Shown: positions 48,777 to 61,946 of the stretch, one piece after another
How positions within the stretch are numbered: position 1 is the stretch's first letter
Layout of the letters: the number at the start of each line of letters is the position of its first letter
Assembly (NCBI GenBank): GCA_013368445.1
Contig: JAACJO010000022.1
Span: 62,001-126,000, forward strand
Direction: 5' to 3'
Length of the DNA: 64,000 nucleotides
Source: Leucocoprinus leucothites
Taxonomy: Eukaryota; Basidiomycota; Agaricomycetes; Agaricales; Agaricaceae
The notes under the pieces: generated by a model
What the model saw: the letters and a program-made list of their open reading frames with translations, nothing else
Database searches by the model: none
Told to the model about the DNA's origin: nothing
Program-made: the position numbers and the translations under genes

Positions 48777-50705
48777 TCAGAACTTGCCCAAAAATTTCTT
48801 CAATATCAGATGTCGGGTGATCAACATCAGAATCACGGCCAAAAGAACAGTACTTCCTGTGGATGATCCGTATGTATCGCAAAAATGCTGGGGATAGACC
48901 TGAAGAACTCACCAGCATAATAACTGACGGCCTTTGTGCTCCCTGTTGAGGCATCGATAGCGCCCGAAATAGGAGGTCCCGCCACGGCTCCGAGAGCCGC
49001 GAAAACCATAACTGTTCCCATCCGTCGACCAACATCTTCGATGAGACCCATGCTGTATAAGGGCATGTTAAACGCCGAGACATATGCGGAGGACGTAAAT
49101 CTATCAAAAGACACCTTTAAACGAGATCAGGACCCAGAAGAGGCACTATTACTTACCCATAGATAACTGAAACGGCAATAAGAGAGCTTTTGGTCTGCGC
49201 ATAAGGCCATGCAAAAGTCATCATAGCCACACCAATGGTCATTGGTGTTATGACGTTGATAGGCCCTAAACTGAACGTTAGCATGATCCGCTGCCGTTGT
49301 CGTCCGGGTAACTGAATTTGCCGCACCGAATTTATCAGCCATAAGACCGGTCACGATTCGCCCAACCCCTGAACCTGCATTCGCCAAGCTCACTAGATAG
49401 AAGGAAAAGTCCGGTGAGATTCCAATGGCGATCGCGCTAATGTCAATGAAAGTTAAAACTGCTCAAGGTTAGATCATTACGTCATAAATCGGATACATAA
49501 ATAAGTAGCTGACCAGTATAAACACCAAGGAATGCAACAGCGTTGGCAAAGCAGTAGATTGTGAACGCAGGTAGCTTGAAGGCTCTTAAATTAAAGATTC
49601 CACCAGGAACGTTTTTCGGTGGCAGCCGTCGAGCAAGCACAATGTTAGAAATGCCAAGCATAAATAATAGGATGAAACCCATAATACGCATCGTCCAAGG
49701 AAACCTAGAATAAATAAGTAAAGTAGTGATGTAGAACACCAGACTTCACGAACCCCACAAGTCCAATGAGATTACGAGCGGCTATCGGAAAGATAGTTCC
49801 ACCTATAGACGATCCAGCTGCCGTAAGGCCCAATGCGATGCCACGGCGTCTCTTGAACCAATGACCGATAACACTTAAGGTTGGTCCGAAACAGATCCCA
49901 CATGCCAGCTGGATACTTTAGGTAACTTGCGGGTGGAAGGATTTTGACGAAGAAATCATACCCCAACAGTGAATCCTTGGCATACTAAGAACTGCCAGTA
50001 AGTGTGACACTCCGCGACAAGAAATGTTGCGACTACAAGGAGAATAGTGCCCAAGAGAAAAGGGATTCTCAGATAACCCAAGTCAAACATCCGTCCCGTG
50101 ATTTGACCAGGAAGGAATACGAGAGCATACTAGAGATTCAGATAGTGAGACACGTCCTGGGCGACAAGAACGACTTTACTTGAACGGAGCCGATCCATGC
50201 ACTTCGCCAGCCGTTTTGTCAGAAGATCGATATTATGCGAAAGGAAAAATGTGGGCTCACATTTGCGATGAGGATGAATCCCGTAAAATATCAGTTTCAT
50301 AGTATGACTGGAATACCTGGAGAAAAATAATGAGATTAATCAGTATCGGATTGGAGGTAACCTACACCCCAGGCATTGACGAAACCAAATCTGTGGATTT
50401 GTCAGAGAGCTCCCCAAGGAATAAAAGATTTACTCACGTAGAAAATGTACAACACATCGTCTAGAAGGCAATTAGGGCTCACCAGTTATCGGAGGAATTG
50501 CGTGAAAATTCATACATACCCCAAGCACGATCAGCCATGCTCTCATCCCGCCATCCGGATAGTCGTCGTGGTCAATGAAACCGGAGCCACTTGGTAAGCT
50601 ATCAAGCTTTTCTGCTTTCTCGCTTGCATCTATTGATTTTTCGATCATCGTCGATGTCGCGGAGGAATGCACAACCTCGTTGGAAGATATGCCCGTACGA
50701 CACAT
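48777..50705 (-). CDS. MFS transporter, monocarboxylate-transporter-like (copy 3)
   Basis: The gene starts MCRTGISSNEVVHSS. The first exon carries DYPDGGMRAWLIVLG, the PDGG-RAW signature, then TMCCTFSTFGFVNAWGV. Later exons contain AFNMPLYSMGLIEDVGRRMG and AGPPISGAIDASTGS. The last exon, starting with the second base of a Gly codon, reads STVLLAVILMLITRHLILKK and stops at 48,777-48,779. Residues around GRRMG and PPISGAI are typical of the MCT-like fungal family (riboflavin or monocarboxylate carriers). It belongs to a different subtype from copies 1 and 2 but closely resembles copy 4, 2 kb to its right on the same strand, which suggests a tandem duplication. The substrate is unknown. Some internal exons were read only roughly. 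Confidence 0.82.
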
Positions 50706-52723
50706 TGTAGAAAAAGGAAGAAAGAAGTGAAGTGATCGATAGAGGAATCAGTTCGGAAAACCTCATTGACAGGGGTGTAAATGGCAAGCCTTGTGACTAA
50801 GTGATACATAAGTATCTCGACTGCATCTGCCTTCATCAACGGCCTGATAGCAGCCGTCGGTACACTCGGCACCCCGTTCTATTTTAGAAGATCTTGGAAA
50901 TTCGACCAGAGGGGTGAAGTTGGCAAGATCCTACCATGTCTGTAGTAGGTCCATGTCTTTCTTGGAGTATGTGACTAGTCGTAAACATCTAAAACTCCCA
51001 TGAAGCAAGAATTTGAATGGTTCCAGTATAAAACCACCAACCGCCAAAGGTTTTGTGTTTCCGTATCTTCGCTCGGAAGGGGTAAAGCTGTACTGGAGCC
51101 GGACGGGAGTAAACATGACCCCCTTTTCCCACACTCCGCAATTCTACACTTGTCTGACAATGTCTGTGGCTACGGTCAACTTGAACATTTGGGGGGCCGG
51201 AGGCACCTTGGGTTTTTTACGAGTATCTTACAGCGATATGGAGGGTTGGATTACCGAACCAGTCGTCAGCATGAGAGCACTACGAATCCAACTCGCTTTG
51301 AAAGAAAATCTGCATAAATCCAAGGAGCAATCAATATAATAGAGCACGAAGACTGCCATGACATTTAAATACGATCTGGGCTCAAGAGAGGGTTTAGAAC
51401 TCAGACTCAGGCCCAAAACCTTGGGAACGGAGTAATAGTGATATACTCCTCTGAAGCACGTGGAAAAGATCATCGGTCGGAATGTAATTACGAGAGTTAC
51501 TATACGGTGGAACAAACTTTAGCCATTCGTTAGCTGAATGATTTGAAAGGCATGACGTCCTTCGCAGTTGATAATTCTACGTCGCGTGGAATAGTGTCCT
51601 AAAGGTAAGTAGCTGTCGGCAACCTGTATTCCCGGACCTAATCCATGGGACGAGAAAAGTGAAGGTCAAAGGATTGCAGTGAACTTGAAGGGACGCCTTA
51701 TTCGAGCTGGGGTGACGTCAGATTTACGTAGCTATATATCAGTCTCACTCTAATTGAATCTAACTACTGGAGTCCGGGGATTGTACCGAGGAGACCTTTC
51801 ACATCTTAGTTGGTCTCAGTGTAGACTTTTCATTCAGATTCTTAGTTTGAATTCTGGAAAAATGACGAGCTCTTTATGAAAGCCGGTATCTTCTATCAAG
51901 TTACTCTTCCCGTTATGAACTTTCTATTTCTTGAACGGTTGAACGGCACTGGAAAAGAGGGCAGATTGTTGCTCAAGCAGGTATATGGCGAGGTCCACAT
52001 ATGCTTGTAGATGAGGGCAATGTATCCGTGACTGAGTGTCAGGACAACGTAGGAGAAATCGGAATACTACTCGAGAGCGGAAACAAGTGAAAACGGATAC
52101 GCAATGATGGTGATACGAGACGAAGAGTCTCCCGTACTAACAATAGAGTAAGACTGGAAACAGTAATTAGGCGCTTTCTTCAACTATGATAGCCGAAATC
52201 CCACTGGTGCATACACATAAGCCAGTGGTCTGGCCCGTGTGCTAGCCCTTGTTCCATGAGTATGCTTAATTACCCAGTACTTCCCTTCCGGTGGGAGCTC
52301 CCGAGAAGAGGACTTGAGATCTACTCGGGACTCATGCGGTTGGTCATTCAGAAACACGAAAACAACTTGTCGGCGTTGTTTACCTAGCTGGCGCAAACAG
52401 CGAAAGATAAAAAGCACGGCATTGTCTGAACTAAGTTTGGGCAGAAGCTTGGAGTTCCAGTCTTTGGTGAATGGGGCCAGTGAATTGAATTGATGTGCAG
52501 GTAATTATTACAGTTAATGTATGACATGCTATAGTACAGATAATTTATAGTTACAAATGAAAGTCAGAATCTAGAGAAAGTATTGAGTAATGGGAAGCGG
52601 AACTTCTGAACCGCTTGTAATAAGTTTAAGGGTGTTAAGTTCTACTTGAACACAGAATAAGGAACGAGAAGATGAGAGAGTACAAGGGAATGTCAAAGAA
52701 GATCAAGTGTCCAAGTTAGAGAG
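50706..52723. other. Intergenic region between the paired transporters
   Basis: Open stretches on both strands at 51,000-51,340 and around 51,230-51,515 overlap each other in opposite frames and look like chance. I see no domain and no repeat. The right end includes the 3' region of copy 4. Confidence 0.35.
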
Positions 52724-54706
52724 CTAGAGTTTTGCAGTTAATTTTGTAGAGACAAGTAGTCGGGTAATAGCCATGAAGATGACACCAACAATAACAACGG
52801 TACCTAGGAAATTTTTCAGTAAAACCCTTCAATCAGTAAGTTGAATTTTGAGCGGACTCACCAGCAAACACGCCCGTCATTTGGAAAGATCCAGTGCTGG
52901 CCTGTATCGCACCGGAAATGGGTGGTCCACACAGAGCCCCTATGGCCAGGATGCTCATGAACATTCCGATTCTTCTTCCAATATCTTCCTCACCACCCAG
53001 ATTCATGATAGGGTTGGTCATGAGAGACACGTACATTCCCGAACAAAAACCGTAGATGAGGGTGATGACGATAAGCTGAGCGGTGGTGTGTGTAAAGGGC
53101 CAGCCATAGGTGAAGGCGGCGGCGAGGAGAGTGAAAGGGATCATCACGTTCATCGGGCCTAATGATCAAAAAAGGTATTAAACAGCACATTCGGAACTAA
53201 AGAAAGAAAAGACCAACCAATACGGTCGGAGAGGATCCCAGATACATATCGACCGAACAACGAACCAGCATTAGCGAGGGCGACAAAGTAGGACGCTAGT
53301 TCAGGTTCAATACCAAGTGAGCTTGCGCTCACGTTGGCGAAGATTAGCACTAGAAAATGTCAGTAACCAGTTGCAGAGCAGCTAATGTGTACGTACAGGT
53401 GTAAAGGCCGAGGAAGATGAAGAAGGAGGAAATGCAGTACATGGTGTATGGAAGTTCTTTAAATGCGCTAAGATTCAACAGGCCACCTTTGATCTTCTTG
53501 GGGGGCAGCCGCCTTCGTACGGTCTATTGAAGATGTGAATATTTCGGGAAATTATCCGAAATATTGGACTAAGCTCACGAGGTTGGATACTCCTAGGACT
53601 ACTACGAGAATGAATCCAATGATTCTCATTGCCCAGCGGAAGCTAGATCCTAGATTAGAGATGATACGAGGACAGAAATAGGAAATACTCACCCGACTTC
53701 AGGAATAAGTTTATGCGCAGCAATGGGGAGGATTACACCGCCAACGGACGCTCCGACGGCCATGTAGCCCAATACAAGACCGCGCTTCTTCTTAAACCAG
53801 TGAGAGAGGATTGCGTGCGTAGGTGAGAAGACGCCGCCACAACCAATCTATAATTCAATCAGTTTCAAAAGGAACACATATCGAAGGAACGGACTCACAC
53901 CACTGGCTATACCCTGACATAATAGGAATTGCCAGTATTCAGTACATTGTGCGGCAAGGAACGTCGTTGCGATAAGGAGGGAGCTTGAAAAAATGAACAC
54001 ATAACGAAAGTAGCCGAGATCGAACAGTCGTCCAACGACGAGTCCGGGGAAGAAAATGAGAGCGTACTAGAATGAAGAATGAAGGGCGATAGGTCAGTAT
54101 TCGATGTCACCGAACCTCATAAAGGGCACATACTTGAATTGAACCAATCCATGAGCTAGATAGTAATGGGAACTGTTATAACAATAGGCAAGAAGATGGC
54201 GCGATGAAGCTCACATTGTAGAGGGAGAGTACTCGCTCAGGAGTGTTTTCTCATAGTACTCTTGGAAGATCTGTAGAAGTGGTGAGCGCTGGCGGGAGAT
54301 GAACCGTAGTGTTAACCTACACCCCATGAAGTGACGTAACCGACACTGTGAGCGAGGATTAGTAGCTTTACTAAGTCTAAGAGGAGCGTTACCCACGTTG
54401 CGAATGCATTACAAAATGCCTATGCCCTAAAGTTAGTATTAGCGGTCAGGAACCAGGCAAAAGGCGGCGTACCCCAAGAACCACTAGCCACGCGCGCAAT
54501 CCACCATCTGGAAAGTCATCATCCCCTGGTGCTTTGATCACGATAGGGCCCGCCTCTTGATCATCACCAATGATGCCACGTCCCTTTTCAGCGAAGGCAC
54601 GTAGGTCGTCCTCGCTTGGTTGTGTGACTATTTTCTTGGCATCATCCAGTGCCAAAGTATGAAGACTATCCGACATTGGTAGTGTAACTTGTTGGACCGT
54701 GGACAT
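52724..54706 (-). CDS. MFS transporter, monocarboxylate-transporter-like (copy 4)
   Basis: Starts MSTVQQVTLPMSDSLHTLAL; the first exon ends DDDFPDGGLRAWLVVLG (PDGG-RAW signature). Internal exons include LANAGSLFGRYVSGILSDRI, NLGGEEDIGRRIGMFMS and GPPISGAIQASTGS. The last exon reads TVVIVGVIFMAITRLLV and the stop is at 52,724-52,726. The exon layout and the PPISGAI-ASTGS motif parallel copy 3. Plasma-membrane transport of an organic acid or similar metabolite is the family role. The substrate and direction are unknown. No frame break was found in the exons I followed. Confidence 0.84.
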
Positions 54707-57000
54707 GGAGAAGAATATGTGAGGAGATGCTGAATAAAATAGTAGGAGTGCCTTCTCGCTTCACTTTATATGGCCTAGGACTAATGAATGGGTCGGTGCG
54801 AGTCAAATGGTCGCCGGTCTTCAAGCGAGGACAGATCGGGGATCGGTCGTACACTTCGTGACGCGTAAGCATACCGTCGATGGACATACTTTTTCGGAGA
54901 GACGTGGATCACTTGACGGTCCAAAGATTTTGCGAGGGAGGGTGGTGAGAGGTGAAGGGCTCGGGCGATATTAGGGCGCTATTTCTGGATCCTGCTACTT
55001 CCCGTCAGAGCATACAGACGTCACAAGAGCGGAATATCACATACAATTGAAATGTTAAATGTGACCTATTTCCGAGCAATAGCCAGGTCCCGCGCCAATG
55101 CCACTTGATTGACATATTGATTCCATTTCGTGGAGGTGTGTTAACCCCTCCATGTGGAAGTGAGAACACACTGGCACAAGTATGTTCCGCTGGGGGACAG
55201 CACAATCTGATTCCAGTGTCTCCCTGTTATCGTTTGCATGGCAAAAGAGTGACAGTTCTCGGCAAGGCGGTCAGCGTAAGGATCAGACCCCACCCTCGGG
55301 ACTTCCTACGGGGTCATGCCCGAATGTTCCGCCCTACTTCTGCTCCTCAGGTCATATTTTCAACGAGAATAGAGTTCAGAATATCTGCACCTTCTGGATC
55401 TCCGGTTCTGTCTTTTGTCCAGACGTAGCAATGAACACAGCTTGAGCATCCGAGTGGAGGGCGAGAAAAAGAAGCACGTGGCAAGCCGTATTGAAAAGCA
55501 ATTTTTAACACGTGACATCGGTGATGGTACGGGGTCCCAAAAAGTTATTCCAAGCCAATTCCAAAGCCAATTCCTCTCTGGTGAACCTGTAACATGAGAA
55601 CAGATCGAGTAATGATACGTACCTATTATTAGAGCAATTGTGAGGAATCTGATCAACAAATTGAAGTACGACATCGCTTGCAAAAATAAGACTGATTTCG
55701 TTGTTGCGACAACCACAAACCCCCCTTCCTGCTATGGACTTGTCCTCCGAAATTTTCGGCAAAGGGGGTACGGAAACCTCAAACTAAATATTTCAGATGT
55801 TTTTGGTATCAGCTTGAAAACAGTACTCCGCAGGGGTCCTAGGCCAATATGAAATGGTGCTGGCAATGCAGCCGTGAACGCTTGCTTAAAACGCACCCTG
55901 GACGACTGCATTGTTTAAAGCTGTTCTAGACGTTCGCTTATTGACAGACGCGACAATATGTAAACTTTCTGCAGTCTTTGAGTTCATTGAATTTCCCCAG
56001 TGGAACATTTTTCATTTTCAGAATACGAACCCAAATTTATGCAATATTACATACTTGGAATAAATAGAGATATACTTAATAGTGCTGGGTGGGTATCACA
56101 TTATGCTCCTGTCATCCTGAGGAACGAGATGCCAGAAGAGGACTTTTTCGTTATATTCAGTGGGCCCTCCGTATCCTCTCCGAGCATAAAAGAAAGGCTG
56201 TTCACCACCTGGAGTCGCTTCACAGACTCGAGTCATTATTTACACTAGGCAATACTTGCTACTTCAAAAATATTGAAGATATATCCTTCATACTTTTCAG
56301 CCTGCTCATATTATCGGTGATACACCTGATTATTATCCCGTTCGACGTCATTCGGGCGCTGAGGTAAACCTTTTCCCCCTTATCAATACATAACATTGTC
56401 AAAATAGCAGCTCCGATGCCCGAGTTTGATGCGCAACTTTAAGCGAGACGCTTTGCCCGACGCTTGGTTGCTCGGGGCTTCTTAAAATAAGTGCTGACCC
56501 GCCTCGACTCAGGTGAGCATCTTGACCGAAGGAGCGCCACGGCGCCCGACGTTATTCAGCTTCATTCTTGGATAGATAATGCCTGTGAGGAAACCTAAAG
56601 TAATTCCGCCGCTTTGAAATTTTATTCTGGTGATATGGGTTATAGGGTAAGAATATCACGAAGTTAATCCGTCTTCATGAGTGTGACTGGTATGAGTACA
56701 ATGTGCGAAGAGCATCTGAAATGCAATGTTTACCAGAGCTTTATTCTCGGAGCCGAGGTAACGATTGAAAAGTTGCGCCATCGTGGAAGAGAAGGCCATC
56801 TAATAGAGACAAAGCCCACCCTAGGCTGAATGTTGGACGGCTACCGGATCAAATCAGTGGACGCCCTGAATATCTACACCATCTGAGCACACAAACTCAG
56901 ATCGCTGAGGACAAAGAAATTAGCATTTCGAAACACAGAAACCTCGCAGGAAGCGGCTGTCAAAGAGCAAGGGGCGGACAACGCGCTGATAGGAGGAGCA

Positions 57001-57049
57001 GGCGGGTCTCTCTAAGGAGTAAAACAGTAACGCGCTTGAGAGGCCCGCC
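57001..57049. repeat. GC-rich 12-bp inverted repeat (hairpin)
   Basis: GGCGGGTCTCTC (57,001-57,012) is complementary to GAGAGGCCCGCC (57,038-57,049) with a single G-T wobble pair and a 25-nt loop. The nearby 8-mer AACGCGCT occurs twice. It may be a structured RNA element or chance in GC-rich DNA. Confidence 0.4.
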
Positions 57050-57754
57050 AAGGAAAAAACATTGACAGCAACAACAATCTTAACGGTGCGGCGTCGGATG
57101 CGCAGTCGAGATGCTTGTTATCGAAAACATTCCCTTGTGGGTCGTGTGTAACAATCATCTATTTATATCTTTTGTGCCCTGAAATGCAAGACGTGAAACG
57201 TTGGCGTTGAGAGAACCCCCCTTCGCTTAAGTGGTCGGTAATCAAAATTCAGGCAGGCATGTTGTGACTTTGTGGTAGCGCGTCAACCTCCGCCATTGAT
57301 TGACAGATGGTATTTGACGGTGGAATGAGGGTAAACATAAAAATCTAAACGAGTGCCCTCTGACCCTCTAGTCTACTCGAGGTCGCCCATTTATTGAAAT
57401 TCTTTCGCTTTAAAAATGTTCCCGTGCATACATGAAGTGCAATTCCGACACGTCATCTTTGCAAAACTCAATGGTTTCCACTTTTTACGTTGCATACCGG
57501 TGATCTAGTCGGCGGCTAATCTGCAACCAACTCTCGACTGAGTCTGCCCACTAAACACGAGAACTCCAGACATTTCTAAACAAATCTTGCTCAGAGTCGC
57601 TACACAAACACATCTACTTTAAATCTCAATGCTATTTTGAGCTGAAACCACCAACGGAATATACATAGGACCTCACCTGTTCCTATGGCACTACTCTCCC
57701 GCTCCAACAGCCTCAGAGAGACCTCGGCATCGGCCCATCTGTAACTCTTTCATC

Positions 57755-57782
57755 GATTCATTGTTTCATTGTTTCATTGTTT
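57755..57782. repeat. Short tandem repeat, unit CATTGTTT
   Basis: About three tandem copies of the 8-bp unit CATTGTTT lie in a gene-free region. No function is inferred. Confidence 0.7.
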
Positions 57783-58630
57783 CCTCCCTCAGTATACATG
57801 CCCACAGAATCACATCTATCTCCTCGGCCACTTGATAAACCACCGGTACACCTTTGAGCTTCAAGGCAAGCATCCTTACCACGGCGTCCCAGATTTCAAT
57901 AAACCCCACCACGAACACCGTAAGCCATGCTCGGGTAGACTCTCCGGCCCGACAAGTTATTTTATTCTATTTTATTTTACAGAAAGAGAAAGCTCATGTT
58001 TGAACCGGGGCACGGCCACCGGAACAGTGTGGGACTTATCCAAAAGCTAAAACCCTTTCTTCTACTACGAGCATCGTCCTCAACTCCCAGCTCCGCCATA
58101 CCCTTGTATGATAGACTCAAAGCTGGCTCAGATTCTCCAAACCGAACCACTACAAGGAATCCGGGAGTACCTGACGCTGTGACTACCCAGGAAGGGTACC
58201 ACTTATAATTAGAACCTCAAAACCGAAGCGAAGCTGAGGTGCTGAGCCCCTCGGAGAGAGGTCAGGCACTCCCGCTAAACGGTAAATCTCGACAAAATGG
58301 AGCAAACACCCGAATGGAGCAGAGAAAGTGGATCAAAAAAAGAAGACTGAAGTAAATATGTAGTCTCTATCTCGAGTACTGCGCACCGAAAGTATTAATA
58401 AGTCACTGGGTGTCCGTAGAGATATAACGACAATAACAGCAGCAACAGCAAAAAAAAAAAAGGGGGTGAAGCCGACAAGAAACCAATAACAACGAGATTA
58501 ACCAGGCATACATAATTATCGAGAGCTGCGTAACTACAACTAACTACTACCCCTGCTCAATTGCTCCTCGTCTCTCTAGTAACGACCGACAGCTTTTTTG
58601 TATACTCAGACTCGAGTAATCCGCATCAAA

Positions 58631-61600
58631 TCAATGCTCATAAATATTCCAACTCTAAAAAATCCGAGGGTCAGTGGTCGTGAAACAAACACCAAAAATA
58701 CGGAAAAAAGAGTGAAGAGTGGGATAGAAATGTCAAGATGGGATGATCGATAGTTCTCGGAAGAGGATGCAGGAACGAAGGGATTTGAAAGCGAGGAGCG
58801 AATTGTATCAAGCCACAAGACAAAAAGAAACCCTAAAACACTCACCTTCCGCCACCCCAAACCCCAATGCTCATTCACCGGTCCCTCAATCCCAAACGAC
58901 ACACTCCTAAACCACCAGAAATTCAAAACAATCACAAACGCAACCACACCAAACACAATCATCTTTGTACGTTCCGAAAGCCTACGTGCACTGAACACGA
59001 AATGGTCTAGCACATGCGCGAGCATCAGAACAGAGAAGTATAGTGTTGGTAGCTATAAGCCATCGTGTGAGTATGAGTTATAATGTACGAAGTGAGAGAG
59101 GAAGAGGACGTACGTAGTGATGGATATATGTCACTCGTCCCATAACCAAGAACGGCACTGAAAAAAAAAACCACCATTAAACACCCCAAACACTTCCCAA
59201 AAAGTACACCATCCACTCACCAAAATGGAACAACCACCCAAAGAACGCCACCTTGCCCACATACGTAAAATGCTCCCACTCCCTCTCATTCATATCCTGA
59301 TACTTCCTCTGCCACCTCAACATATACCCAATCCACACTCCAATCGCAACCATCAAACTAACCGCTCCTCCCCACCAAATGACCGGAGTTCCAATGAGGT
59401 AATATTTAAGTTGTTGGTCGCCCCATCCGCACATACGGAGTCCGAGATGTAGGAAGGGCCAGTCGAGGGGTTTTGATGCGAGAATGTCTTCTTTGTCTGG
59501 GTCCGGGATGAGAGCGTTGTTTGAAGTCATCATCGCCACGTTGAGATGCCAAAAGTCGCGGAGGAAAGGAGATTTATAGTATTTCATCTGTCCAGCGGGC
59601 ACTACGAATCGTTAGCTTCAACTCCAGATAGACAGACGAAAGAAACCCACATCGGTCATTCCAATGACTCTCCACATTCCAATACGTATGCGCATCCTCC
59701 GGATTATCCTCCTTATCACAACTCACCTCCACCTGCTTAAACCCCCACTGCGGCAAAATCGCATTCGCAGCTCTCAAATAACACCCCAACTGATTATGCC
59801 TAAACCTCAACCTCGTCGTCAACGAATGAATCCTCTCCTCATCCTTCAACTTTCCCCTATTAATATCATCCACCACCTCCACCTTCCAAATATCATGCAC
59901 ATCTCCCAACGTCTCATTGCCATACCCTGAAACTTCCCAATTCAATTTCGAAACTGGGGCGAGGACAGTATGCGAGTGAAGGTTCCTCCCCGTAGAAGCA
60001 TGACTCAACCTCACGCGATCCCCATGCCTCAAGAATCGAATCTCGGCATTGGGATCATACGACGATTCATCCCAAGGCGGTAATAGAGTCCATTCGTTAT
60101 TGTTATCCTTATAATGATAACACGTCACCTGTTGCTGATTCGATCCGACAGGATACGTCTGAACATGCGAATGCAACAATCCTCCTCCCCATCCCATATT
60201 CTTCAAAGTTAATTTCGAACCGAAAGCGATGTCGAGTGGGTTTTGTGCAAAGTCGTTACCGACGAGGTTGGCTTGGAAGAGGGAGGACATTTGGGCGTCG
60301 CCGGGGCCGGAGTGGTTGAGGACCATGAAGTGGAGTTTGAAGGAAGCCATGAAGACGAGGATGGGGACGATGATGAGACAGAGGACTCGGGCGCCCCAGT
60401 GTTTGGCTTGTTCGCGCTGATGATGAAGAGTGTAAGTGTCATCAAGATGGAACAAGGTGTTGTGAGAGACGTACGACAGTGAGTCTGGTATCGCCAAACT
60501 TCTCCCATAGGTCTTCAATCGTATAGGCGCCAACAAGTGCCGTCACGAAAAGACCAACCATCTTGACGCTGAAAAATGATCATCCATCATGAGTTGGCAA
60601 AAAGGGATGATGATGATGATGAAACGTACCTAGTCACACAGCCAATCGAGAAACCTGTCATAGTTAACCACAACCACCAGTCAAAAGAGAAGGATCTACG
60701 GCGAACGTGAGAAGCAAGGACACGCCATCACAAACCTGGCACGTACTGGTATTGCTGATTGTGGAATTTTGTAAAACAGAAAACAGTAAGGAACGTGAAG
60801 AATAAAAGCATCGCGTCGAGGAGGATAAACCGCGAGATAGTAAGCCAAGCAACATCTTCACAAAGGTTGAGCACCAATTCAAGAAAGACGAAAGGGAAGA
60901 CTCACCACAAAGGACCATAAGCGCCGTCAAATGACACGCCCACGCACTCAAACCCAACTCAACGGCTGTATACCAGCCAAGGGGAACCATAGCCACACCA
61001 AACGTCGCCAACATAACCCTCATCGCAACATACGGTACCTCCGCCGGGTACACCTCCCCACTCTTAAACTCGAAATTCCCATCATAGCCTGCCAGCAGGC
61101 CAACCAACCCCACAAGCATCTTGCCCAGAGGTGGATGGACGTCAAAGTAGAACTCGCGCTTGAGATAGTGTGAGCCGAATTTCCCGAAATGAGCTTCATC
61201 CCAAACGACGATGTTGGAGGCGCCTATTTTGTGGAAGCGTGTCCAGCATGAGAGGAGGGTGTAAATGATGGGTGGGAGGTGTTCCATGTTTTGCATCACG
61301 AATTCGCGCTAAAAGACTCGTCGTCAGCTATGTCTTACATATAGAAACTCAGGACGTACGATAGAGGTTGCAGGAGGGGGCGGAGGTTGAGGCATACGTC
61401 CGCTGCCGATGTGCGGCCTGAGGTTCCTATTGACCTTATTGTAGACATCCTTGCCCTCGTCATCATAGTCGTACTCGGGCTGGTACTGCTGTTGTTGCTG
61501 CTGCTGCTTCCCATTGGCAAGGTCGTCGGGGAGGGCAGGGGCCCTGACACGCCTGCGGGCCTTTTCCTCGGCCATAGAGGAGTGATGATAAAGAGGAAGG

Positions 61601-61704
61601 GTGCCGGCGTCTGAGTGGAGCGGATAATTTATGTGTTCGTATTCAGAGTCCGGCGAGTGTGGGCTGATGCTGGCAAAGTCGACGGCTACAGCGCTGGGCC
61701 GCAT
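58631..61704 (-). CDS. Protein O-mannosyltransferase, PMT2 family
   Basis: The N-terminal tail is acidic and polar with a Gln run, followed by several short introns. The catalytic loop contains VVWDEAHFGKFG with the Asp-Glu pair conserved in PMTs, then YFDVHPPLGKMLVGLVGLLA. Three MIR motifs occupy the lumenal domain, with LLHSHVQTYP and NLHSHTVLAP as typical MIR signatures. The C-terminal part has more membrane segments (AFFGWLFHFG, PFLVMGRVTYIHHY) and ends SWNIYEH. PMTs transfer mannose from dolichol-phosphate-mannose to Ser/Thr of secretory proteins in the ER membrane. The VYPAEVPYVAMR stretch and the HPPLGKMLVG motif favour PMT2 over PMT1 or PMT4; PMT2 usually pairs with PMT1. The stop at 58,631-58,633 was fixed by joining the last exon across an intron ending GGATTTTTTAG. 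Confidence 0.9.
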
Positions 61705-61946
61705 TCACACAAAAGCCGTAGGGAGGGGAAAGGGTTGGTGTAGAGAGTATGTATGTACTCTCCAAGCTGTATGTTTTTTCCTGGGCGGATGAGGGTGTTG
61801 CGGAGACTTGTCGCTATCCGCAGCCACATGATCGATTTGCCACGTCAATAACCCATCATCACAATCAATCGACGGAAATCTTTTTTTCAACTACAGAAAT
61901 TAACAAAAATAGGAGCCAATATCTACATAGCCCACACTGCCCCCCG

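Larger units (their letters stand above)
54707..58630. other. Long gene-free region (3.9 kb)
   Basis: No protein gene is recognised. Open frames at 55,105-55,445, 56,000-56,367 and 57,769-58,208 have no domain and poor start or splice context. A GC-rich hairpin lies at 57,001-57,049 and a short tandem repeat at about 57,755-57,782. An AGCAACAGCA-type run followed by a long A tract lies near 58,440-58,460. Confidence 0.4.
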
